NCBI RefSeq assembly: GCF_000013005.1
Contig: NC_007722.1
Location: forward strand, 687,501 to 751,500
DNA length: 64,000 nt
Origin: Erythrobacter litoralis HTCC2594
GTDB lineage: Bacteria; Pseudomonadota; Alphaproteobacteria; Sphingomonadales; Sphingomonadaceae
Direction: 5' to 3'
Below are positions 16,848 to 24,256 of this stretch, piece by piece. Made by a program: the position numbers and the translations under genes. The notes under the pieces were generated by a model. The model had not been told where the DNA came from. It was given only the letters and a program-made list of their open reading frames with translations, and did no database searches. Position 1 is the first letter of the stretch. The number at the start of each line of letters is the position of its first letter.

Positions 16848-17225
16848 TCAGCGCAAGCGCTCGATTTCCGAGTTCAGGCGCGGGTTGGAAGAGACGTAGA
16901 AGGTCTCGACCTCGGCCAGCCGGCGATCGATGTCGCGGAACTTGCCGCGCACTTCGCGCACTGTGCGCTTGGGGTTCTGGCGCATGCGCTGCCAGTATTT
17001 GCTCTCGTCCTGATCGACATAGAGATGCGGCGGCTTCTTGTTCAACAGCAGCCCGGCGATGAAATAGGCCGGCAGCAGGATCGGGGCGATCGTGAACAGC
17101 AGGACCAGGAAGCCCAGGCGAACCCACAGCGGATTGACGCCGGTATAATCCGCGATCCCGGAGCAGACGCCCATCAGTTTCGCGTTCTGCTTGTCGCGGT
17201 AAAGGGTCGTGCGGGGGGTATTCAC
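16848..17225 (-). CDS. pspC: Phage shock protein C with PspB-like C-terminal tail
   Basis: 125 residues. The PspC domain is clear: LYRDKQNAKLMGVCSGIADYTGV, NPLWVRLGFLVLLFTI and a second membrane segment LPAYFIAGLLLNKKPP. PspC senses membrane damage and, with PspB, recruits PspA. Start is GTG 17225 (MNTPRTTLYRD), whose GTGA overlaps the pspB stop. Unusual: the last 25 residues (RLAEVETFYVSSNPRLNSEIERLR region) carry the same EIExLR ending as the following small proteins. Confidence 0.93.
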   Translation of the reverse strand: MNTPRTTLYRDKQNAKLMGVCSGIADYTGVNPLWVRLGFLVLLFTIAPILLPAYFIAGLLLNKKPPHLYVDQDESKYWQRMRQNPKRTVREVRGKFRDIDRRLAEVETFYVSSNPRLNSEIERLR

Positions 17226-17518
17226 GATGCAGCTCCTTTCTTCTCGGCGACCAGCTTTTCGAGTTCCTTGAGCTGGGCGTTGTCTTCTTCCGAATTCTGC
17301 ACGAGGCGGGCGGGTTTGAAGTCGGCGTGGTCGTGCTGGACCAGCCGCTCGACCGTATCCATCCGCTCGTCGAGGCGCTTGGCGAGATTGTACATTTCCT
17401 CCAGCAGCGCTTCGTCGTCGCCGGTGATGGTGGCCGCGGTCTTCCACTTCGTGACATAGTGCAGGATCAACCAGGGAAGCCCGATGAATATGGCCGGGAT
17501 GATGATGACTTCTTCCAT
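17222..17518 (-). CDS. pspB: Phage shock protein B
   Basis: 98 residues. N-terminal membrane helix MEEVIIIPAIFIGLPWLILH, WKTAA, then a coiled-coil region LLEEMYNLAKRLDERMDTVERLVQHDH, the PspB pattern of helix plus cytoplasmic leucine-rich coil. An AGGAGGA site precedes ATG 17518. It sits six bases after pspA and overlaps pspC. It probably works with PspC as the membrane sensor. Confidence 0.9.
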   Translation of the reverse strand: MEEVIIIPAIFIGLPWLILHYVTKWKTAATITGDDEALLEEMYNLAKRLDERMDTVERLVQHDHADFKPARLVQNSEEDNAQLKELEKLVAEKKGAAS

Positions 17519-17524
17519 GGGGTC

Positions 17525-18220
17525 TTAGTCCTCCTGCTTGTCGTCTTTGCCGCCCATTCCGAGGGCGCGTTTCATTTCTTCGAGCTCCTCGTCGACCTTG
17601 TCGCTGCCGGCGAGGGCATCGATTTCGTCGGCGAGGCTGGGGGTGCCCGACTGGTCGGAAATCTTCAGGGCTTCGGCGCGTCCTTCGGCATAGTCGACGC
17701 GGCGTTCGAGCTGGTCGAAGCGGGTCAGCGCATCGTCGACGCGCTCGTTGGTCATCAGGCTGCGCAGCTTGACGCGATTTTCCGCGCTTTCGAGGCGGGC
17801 AGCGATCGCCGTCTGGCGGCTGCGGGCTTCGCGCAGGCGGCCCTGCAGCTTCTGGATGTCCTGCTCGTAAGCGCGCAGCGCATCGTCAAGCACGGCGATT
17901 TCCTGCTTGAGCTGGTCGCTCATATCGGCGGCCTTTTTCTTCTCGACGAGGGCGGCGCGGGCGAGATCTTCGCGATCCTTCGACAGCGCGAGCTGCGCCT
18001 TCTCGGCCCAGTCGGCCTGCAGCTTGTCGAGCTTGACCGTATGGCGATGCATTTCCTTCTGGTCGGCGATGGTGCGGGCGGCCGAGGCGCGCACTTCGAC
18101 CAGCGTTTCTTCCATCTCGAGGATGATCATGCGGATCATCTTTTCCGGGTCGTCGGCCTGGTCGAGCATGTCGTTGAAATTGGCGGCAATGATATCGCGG
18201 GTACGGCTGAAAATGCCCAT
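17525..18220 (-). CDS. pspA: Phage shock protein A (possible longer form from GTG 18466)
   Basis: 231 residues from MGIFSRTRDIIAANFNDML, the canonical PspA amphipathic N-terminus, followed by a long coiled coil. PspA binds PspF to silence the operon and, when released, coats damaged inner membrane (ESCRT-III-like). ATG 18220 has AGGAG eight bases upstream. The same frame stays open to GTG 18466, whose GTGA overlaps the stop of the upstream 50-residue gene; from there 82 extra polar residues (beginning VSKPNNPLGPEP) would precede the PspA domain, giving 313 residues. Which start is used, or whether both are, is not decidable from sequence. Confidence 0.93.
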   Translation of the reverse strand: MGIFSRTRDIIAANFNDMLDQADDPEKMIRMIILEMEETLVEVRASAARTIADQKEMHRHTVKLDKLQADWAEKAQLALSKDREDLARAALVEKKKAADMSDQLKQEIAVLDDALRAYEQDIQKLQGRLREARSRQTAIAARLESAENRVKLRSLMTNERVDDALTRFDQLERRVDYAEGRAEALKISDQSGTPSLADEIDALAGSDKVDEELEEMKRALGMGGKDDKQED

Positions 18221-18462
18221 GAAGGGTGCTCCTGAGAGAAATTCGTTGACCTTGGCGTTGACCTTGTCCGCGTCGGCCCATTCCGAAGCGGTAAAAGGTT
18301 CGCTCTGTTTACCTTGCGTCGGGGTGGGGCTCCGGCGAAGCTTTTCTACTTCGGCTTCGAGCCGGGACAAACCGTCACGGACCCGAGACCCGCCGGCGCT
18401 CTTGTCAGAGCGAGGGGACTGGGGGGAGGCGGGCTCCGGTCCGAGGGGGTTGTTCGGCTTGC

Positions 18463-18615
18463 TCACGCGGCTTCGACCTGCTCGTAAGCGATCGGTGCGG
18501 CGAAAGCGGGGGGTGCCTGCAGCTGGGTGCTGAGCGCCACGAAAGCGGTCATTGCGGCGATGCTGGCAAGAGCGGCCTGGCCCAGTTTGGTCTGGAAGAA
18601 GCTGCGAGTATACAT
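18463..18615 (-). CDS. Small membrane or exported protein, first gene of psp operon
   Basis: 50 residues from MYTRSFFQTKLGQ: a short basic start, a hydrophobic segment (AALASIAAMTAFVALS) and an Ala-rich end PPAFAAPIAYEQVEAA with a possible AFA signal-peptidase site. GGAGG precedes ATG 18615. It is the first gene after the sigma-54 promoter and its stop overlaps GTG 18466, the putative start of long PspA. I do not recognise the family; position suggests a role in the envelope-stress response. Confidence 0.72.
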   Translation of the reverse strand: MYTRSFFQTKLGQAALASIAAMTAFVALSTQLQAPPAFAAPIAYEQVEAA

Positions 18616-18665
18616 GGTTGGGTTCCTCCCTGAATTCGATGCCTTCCGGCGTTCGCCCATATCTC

Positions 18666-18681
18666 TGCAACAGGCGTGCCA
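18666..18681 (-). promoter_or_regulatory. Consensus sigma-54 promoter of the psp operon
   Basis: On the minus strand the sequence reads TGGCACGCCTGTTGCA, identical to the RpoN consensus TGGCACG-N4-TTGCA. Transcription would start at about 18655, 40 bases before ATG 18615. Together with the divergent pspF activator this is the classical psp control arrangement. Confidence 0.93.
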
Positions 18682-18734
18682 AATGGCAGAAACAGGAGAA
18701 TTCAGCGCTTCTTAATGTTTTTCTCCGGACGGGT

Positions 18735-18753
18735 GTTGGCGAGTATTGCCAAC
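18735..18753. promoter_or_regulatory. Inverted repeat, candidate PspF upstream activating site
   Basis: GTTGGC-GAGTATT-GCCAAC is a perfect 6-bp inverted repeat with 7-base spacer, 54 bases upstream of the -24 box and 28 bases before pspF ATG. Activator sites of sigma-54 promoters are typically 80-150 bases upstream of the start, which fits. It could also let PspF limit its own expression. Confidence 0.5.
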
Positions 18754-18781
18754 CCTTGGGAAAAATTCCTATATATCGGGT

Positions 18782-19818
<1,037 letters not shown>

Positions 19819-19822
<4 letters not shown>

Positions 19823-20148
19823 TTCGCGAAGCCCAGAACGGCCATGAGGCCCCGCTGAACCTCAAGCATGGTTTCCCGGTCGAGCTCGCCGATCTTGCTT
19901 TGCAACCGCGATCGGCGCAGCGCAGCAAGCTTCTCAAGCATCGCCCAGCTTTCGACCCTGAGCCCCGTTTCCTCGATAGGTGCCAGTGGCACGCGAAGGT
20001 AGGGCGCGTCGACAGCCACCGACGTCAGCGGAATTGCTACGATAGAATCTGCGGTCGGGAAGTAGTCGCTTTGAATGATCAGCCAGGGCCGCGGTTTGCG
20101 TGCATAGTCGCCGACATCTGCGCCAACCCAAATCTCGCCGCGTTTCAA
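19819..20148 (-). CDS. MazF/PemK-family toxin (endoribonuclease)
   Basis: 109 residues. MKRGEIWVGADVG opens the family's SH3-like barrel; PRPWLIIQSDYF has the conserved Arg/Pro and PLTSV the next strand. Members cleave mRNA at short sequences. The start overlaps the antitoxin stop as ATGA, and the stop overlaps the convergent pspF stop by 4 bases. Specificity cannot be read. Confidence 0.9.
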
Positions 20149-20402
20149 GCGCCTTTCGCTTCATCTTCACTAGCTTCAATGTCCACCAGCATTTCACCGA
20201 TAATTGCATCGATGAGGTCCTGAGCTTCGGCGGTCTCTGCGTGCTGCGAGACTTTGCGGCATTGACCAGCGATTTCTGATCTGATCCTCGGGTCACCCAG
20301 ATCGGGAAGCCAGAATTGCTTCGGCCTCAACCCTTGCGCCCTCAGCTTTGCACGGTGGCGCGCTACTCTTTGCCTATCGGTGAGGGGATCGTGCTTACCC
20401 AT
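20145..20402 (-). CDS. MazE-family antitoxin (DUF3018 type)
   Basis: 85 residues. The N-terminal block RVARHRAKLRAQGLRPKQFWLPDLGDP is the DUF3018 signature found upstream of MazF-like toxins; the acidic C-terminus (DAIIGEMLVDIEASEDEAKGA) would wrap the toxin. It is upstream of and coupled to the toxin gene. Such pairs usually repress their own promoter, which would lie in 20403-20522. Confidence 0.87.
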   Translation of the reverse strand: MGKHDPLTDRQRVARHRAKLRAQGLRPKQFWLPDLGDPRIRSEIAGQCRKVSQHAETAEAQDLIDAIIGEMLVDIEASEDEAKGA

Positions 20403-20522
20403 AGGGCATTGTTACATGTTACGCTCAGATTTTGCAACGGCGGGATTGCGAGTGCCTGACATTTTGCTTCACTCGGTCTAGGTTTCGTTCACCCGCCCAC
20501 CTTACAGGAGTAGCTGCACCCA

Positions 20523-21134
20523 ATGTGCAATCTCTACGAGGTCAAAAGCTCGCACACCGAGGTCGCCGATTTCTTCGATGCGATCGCGGAGGATTTCAGC
20601 GCCAACACGGCTGAAGAGGTCTATCCGGGCTATCCCTCTCTGGTGGTGGCCGATGGAAAGCTGACGGCGATGATTTGGGGCTTCCCGCTTCAGCGCAAGG
20701 GCGCGAAGGGGCAGCCGCTCAAGCCCAAGCCGGTCAACAACACCCGCACCGACAAGGTGAAGAGCTATTTCTGGCGTTTCTCCTTCGAGGAGCGCCGCTG
20801 CCTGATCCCGGTCTCGACGTTTGCCGAGGCCGAGGGTCTGAAGGGGAAAATGACCCGCACGTGGTTCTCCATGCCCGACGCGCCGCTGTTCGCGACCGCT
20901 GGCATCTGGACCGACACGGACGAATGGGGCGCGGCCTATTCGATGCTGATGACCGAAGCGAACGAACAGGTCGCGCCGGTACACAAGCGGATGCCGGTAA
21001 TCCTGCCGCGCGAGAGCTGGGATCGGTGGCTTAACGGCACGCCGAGCGAGGCCTATGACCTGTGTGTGCCCTATGCGGGCGATCTCTTGGTGGATCGCAC
21101 CGACGAACCGTGGTTTCGCCGCAAAAGCTCATAG
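20523..21134 (+). CDS. SRAP protein (YedK/HMCES family)
   Basis: 203 residues. Cys2 directly after Met (MCNLYEV) is the catalytic residue that forms a thiazolidine crosslink with abasic sites in single-stranded DNA. The other conserved parts are NNTRTDKVKSYFW, RRCLIPVSTFAEAEG with the active-site Glu, and APVHKRMPVIL with the His. Family role: protects abasic sites during replication. An AGGAG sequence lies upstream of ATG 20523. Not part of an evident operon. Confidence 0.93.
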   Translation: MCNLYEVKSSHTEVADFFDAIAEDFSANTAEEVYPGYPSLVVADGKLTAMIWGFPLQRKGAKGQPLKPKPVNNTRTDKVKSYFWRFSFEERRCLIPVSTFAEAEGLKGKMTRTWFSMPDAPLFATAGIWTDTDEWGAAYSMLMTEANEQVAPVHKRMPVILPRESWDRWLNGTPSEAYDLCVPYAGDLLVDRTDEPWFRRKSS

Positions 21135-21210
21135 GCCAGCCTTTCCGCTTGCATCCGTCACGCTGCTTGCCTATCTGCGCCTCATCCCGACATTGTCGTG
21201 ACACTGAAGG

Positions 21211-21232
21211 GCTGGCGCCGAGAGGGGCCGGC
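21211..21232 (+). promoter_or_regulatory. Hairpin in the rimP leader
   Basis: GCTGGC and GCCGGC flank a G-rich loop region 45 bases before rimP. Long structured leaders ahead of the rimP-nusA-infB operon are known in several bacteria (NusA autoregulation), but I cannot assign this hairpin to a known class. Confidence 0.3.
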
Positions 21233-21277
21233 ACCGAACCGCTTTGTCACGGGCAATGCCGCGCAACCGGAGACCCT

Positions 21278-21844
21278 ATGGCCGATTTGGCTCGCCTGAC
21301 TGCACTGATCGAACCTGAAGCGAAAGCGCTCGGGTTCGAGCTCGTGCGCGTCAAGATGATGCCGAGCGAGGCCGGAGACGGCGGGCAGGCGCTGCAGATC
21401 ATGGCCGAGGACCCGGCAACGGGCCAGCTCCTGATCGAACAATGCGCCGAGCTCAGCCGCAAGGTCTCCGACGTGATCGATGCCGCCGAGGAATCGGGCG
21501 AGGTGCTGATCGAAGGGGCCTATCACCTCGAAGTCAGCTCTCCCGGCATCGACCGCCCGCTGACCCGGCCGAAGGACTTTGCCGACTGGGCCGGTCACGA
21601 AGCCAAGGTGAGCCTTGTCGAAAAGATAGACGGCCATCGCAATATGCGTGGTATATTGCTTGGCATAGACGGCGAAACCGTGACGATCGCGGATAACCGC
21701 GCGGGCGAGGTTTCTTTCGCCCTGGAACAAATCCACAGCGCCAAGCTGGTCCTCACCGACAAGCTGATCGCTGCGACACAACCCCTCGACGCTGACGGTG
21801 CTGAGGAAGTATTAGAAGACAAAGAAGAGAAGGCTGACGACTGA
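21278..21844 (+). CDS. rimP: Ribosome maturation factor RimP
   Basis: 188 residues. Needed for 30S subunit maturation (binding near S12). N-terminal domain: LIEPEAKALGFELVRVKM; conserved YHLEVSSPGIDRPLTRPKDF at about 85-105 is the RimP signature; then the SH3-like C-terminal domain and an acidic tail. ATG 21278 is preceded by GGAG. The stop and the nusA start share one base (TGATG), the classical first junction of the operon. Confidence 0.96.
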   Translation: MADLARLTALIEPEAKALGFELVRVKMMPSEAGDGGQALQIMAEDPATGQLLIEQCAELSRKVSDVIDAAEESGEVLIEGAYHLEVSSPGIDRPLTRPKDFADWAGHEAKVSLVEKIDGHRNMRGILLGIDGETVTIADNRAGEVSFALEQIHSAKLVLTDKLIAATQPLDADGAEEVLEDKEEKADD

Positions 21845-23517
21845 TGGCCAGTGCAATTTCCGCCAACAAGGCCGAGCTGCTCGCGATTGCGAATGCGGTC
21901 GCTTCGGAAAAGATGATCGACAAGGCGATCGTCATCGAAGCGATGGAAGAAGCGATCCAGAAAAGCGCGCGCAACCGCTACGGCGCAGAGAACGACATTC
22001 GCGCAAAGCTCGATCCGCAGACCGGCGATCTGCGCCTGTGGCGTGTCGTCGAAGTGGTCGAGGAAGTCGAAGACTATTTCAAGCAGGTCGATCTGAAATC
22101 CGCGCAAAAGCTCGAAGAAGGCGCTGCGATCGGTGACTTCATCGTCGACCCGCTGCCGCCGGTCGATCTCGGCCGTATCGACGCGCAGAGCGCGAAGCAG
22201 GTGATCTTCCAGAAGGTCCGCGACGCCGAGCGTGAGCGCCAGTTCGAAGAATTCAAGGACCGCGCCGGCGAAGTCATCACCGGCGTCATCAAGTCGGTCG
22301 AGTTCGGCCACGTGATCGTCAATCTCGGCCGTGCCGAGGGCGTGATCCGCCGCGACCAGCAGATCCCGCGTGAAGCCGCGCGTGTCGGCGAGCGTGTCCG
22401 CGCGATCATCACCAAGGTCGAGCGCAACAATCGCGGGCCGCAGATCTTCCTCAGCCGCGCGCATCCCGATTTCATGCGCAAGCTGTTCGCGCAGGAAGTG
22501 CCCGAAATTTACGACGGCATCATCGAGATCAAGGCCGCCGCCCGCGACCCGGGGAGCCGCGCCAAGATCGGCGTCATCAGCCACGATTCCAGCATTGACC
22601 CGGTCGGCGCCTGCGTCGGCATGAAGGGTAGCCGCGTCCAGGCTGTCGTTCAGGAATTGCAGGGCGAGAAGATCGACATCATACCGTGGTCGGAAGATCA
22701 GGCCACGTTCATCGTCAACGCGTTGCAGCCGGCGACGGTCAGCCGCGTGGTCCTCGACGAGGACGAGAGCCGGATCGAAGTCGTCGTGCCCGACGACCAG
22801 CTCAGCCTCGCCATCGGTCGCCGCGGCCAGAATGTCCGGCTCGCCAGCCAGCTGACCGGCAACCAGATCGACATCATGACCGAGGAAGAGGCGAGCGAGA
22901 AGCAGAGCAAGGAATTCGCCGAACGCTCCAAGATGTTCGAGGAAGAGCTCGACGTCGACGAAACGCTCTCGCAGTTGCTTGTCGCCGAAGGTTTCGCCGA
23001 GCTGGAAGAGGTCGCCTACGTGGCGATGGAAGAACTCGCCGCGATCGAAGGCTTCGACGAGGAGCTCGCCGAAGAACTCCAGAGCCGCGCGCAGGAAGCG
23101 CTCGAGCGTCAGGCCGAGGCCTATCGCAAGGAACGCCGCGAACTGGGCGTCGAAGACGATCTTGCCGAACTGCCCCACCTGTCGGAGCAGATGCTCGTGA
23201 CGCTGGGCAAAAGCGGTATCAAGACGCTCGACGACCTGGCCGACCTCGCCACCGACGAGCTGATCCAGAAGAAGCGCGAAGCCCCGCGTCGCCGGAACAC
23301 GGCCGAAGGTCCGCGCATGCGCAGCGATCGTCCGCAGCGCGAGCAGGACAAGGGCGGCGTGCTCGGCGAATACGGTCTGACCGAAGAGCAAGGCAACGAG
23401 ATCATCATGGCTGCCCGCGCGCACTGGTTCGAGGACGAGGAGAAAGCCCCCGCCGCTTCCGCTCCCGCCGCCGAGCCTGACACTCAGGAGGCCGCCGATG
23501 CGGACTCCACCCAATGA
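21844..23517 (+). CDS. nusA: Transcription termination/antitermination factor NusA
   Basis: 557 residues. Order: N-terminal RNAP-binding domain (about 1-130), S1 domain (about 135-200; GVIKSVEFGHVIVNLGRAEG), two KH domains (about 230-370; DPVGACVGMKGSRVQAVVQEL and LSLAIGRRGQNVRLASQL), then C-terminal helix-hairpin-helix repeats with an alphaproteobacterial extension ending in an acidic tail. It overlaps the ylxR-type gene by 20 bases. Binds RNA polymerase and nascent RNA to modulate pausing and termination. Confidence 0.97.
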   Translation: MASAISANKAELLAIANAVASEKMIDKAIVIEAMEEAIQKSARNRYGAENDIRAKLDPQTGDLRLWRVVEVVEEVEDYFKQVDLKSAQKLEEGAAIGDFIVDPLPPVDLGRIDAQSAKQVIFQKVRDAERERQFEEFKDRAGEVITGVIKSVEFGHVIVNLGRAEGVIRRDQQIPREAARVGERVRAIITKVERNNRGPQIFLSRAHPDFMRKLFAQEVPEIYDGIIEIKAAARDPGSRAKIGVISHDSSIDPVGACVGMKGSRVQAVVQELQGEKIDIIPWSEDQATFIVNALQPATVSRVVLDEDESRIEVVVPDDQLSLAIGRRGQNVRLASQLTGNQIDIMTEEEASEKQSKEFAERSKMFEEELDVDETLSQLLVAEGFAELEEVAYVAMEELAAIEGFDEELAEELQSRAQEALERQAEAYRKERRELGVEDDLAELPHLSEQMLVTLGKSGIKTLDDLADLATDELIQKKREAPRRRNTAEGPRMRSDRPQREQDKGGVLGEYGLTEEQGNEIIMAARAHWFEDEEKAPAASAPAAEPDTQEAADADSTQ

Positions 23518-24238
23518 GCGCGTAAGCTCCGACATCTCTGACGGCACCAAGGCACGGACACCCAAGTCCGAGCCCGAACGCCGCTGCATCCTCTCCGGAG
23601 AGAATGGCGCGCGCCACGCGCTGATCCGGCTGGCGATTTCGCCCGATGGCGACGTGCTGCCCGATGTGCTGGCGCGTGCGCCCGGTCGTGGTGCCTGGAT
23701 CGGCGTGTCACGCGCAGAACTTGAAGCGGTTATGGGCGCGAAGGGCAAGCTGCGCGGCGCCTTGGCGCGGGCCTTCAAAGGCGCGCCATTAAACGTGCCC
23801 GAAACGCTCCCACAATTGATTCAACAGGCGCTTGAGAAGGCGCTGCTCGAGCGGCTGGGCCTCGAAATGCGCTCCGGACATCTTATCTTGGGGTCCGACA
23901 GGATTGCCGAACATGCCCGAAGCGGCGCGCTGGAGCTGTTGCTTCACGCGGCCGATGCCAGCGAAGGCGGGGCGCGCAAGCTCGACCAGGCGTGGCGCGT
24001 CGGCAAGGACATCGAAGGATCGGGGGCACGCGGAATCCGCTTGCCACTGGACCGGGCGGCTCTCTCTGTGGCATTGGGCCGCGAGAACGTCGTCCATCTG
24101 GGCGTGGAGGGTCGAAAGGCCGCCGACCGGGTCGAGCAGACCCTCTCGCGCCTGCTGCACTTTGCGGGACCGCGCGAAAGCGCACCGGATAACGGTGGCA
24201 AGGATAGCCTCGCCGCCGCCAAGCGACATGACGATTGA
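23498..24238 (+). CDS. YlxR/DUF448 RNA-binding protein with L7Ae-like C-terminal domain
   Basis: 246 residues. The DUF448 domain (about 25-105) has the family motif ERRCILSGE, DVLARAPGRGAWIGVSR and a C-terminal LARAFKGAP. A second, Ala-rich domain (about 110-215: LGLEMRSGHLILGSD, HAADASEGGARKLDQ) resembles the L7Ae/L30e fold, a fusion common in alphaproteobacteria. The family (RnpM) binds RNase P RNA in Gram-positive bacteria; role here not shown. It overlaps nusA by 20 bases and precedes infB, the canonical position. Confidence 0.9.
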   Translation: MRTPPNERVSSDISDGTKARTPKSEPERRCILSGENGARHALIRLAISPDGDVLPDVLARAPGRGAWIGVSRAELEAVMGAKGKLRGALARAFKGAPLNVPETLPQLIQQALEKALLERLGLEMRSGHLILGSDRIAEHARSGALELLLHAADASEGGARKLDQAWRVGKDIEGSGARGIRLPLDRAALSVALGRENVVHLGVEGRKAADRVEQTLSRLLHFAGPRESAPDNGGKDSLAAAKRHDD

Positions 24239-24256
24239 TAGGAAGATACGAGTTTT

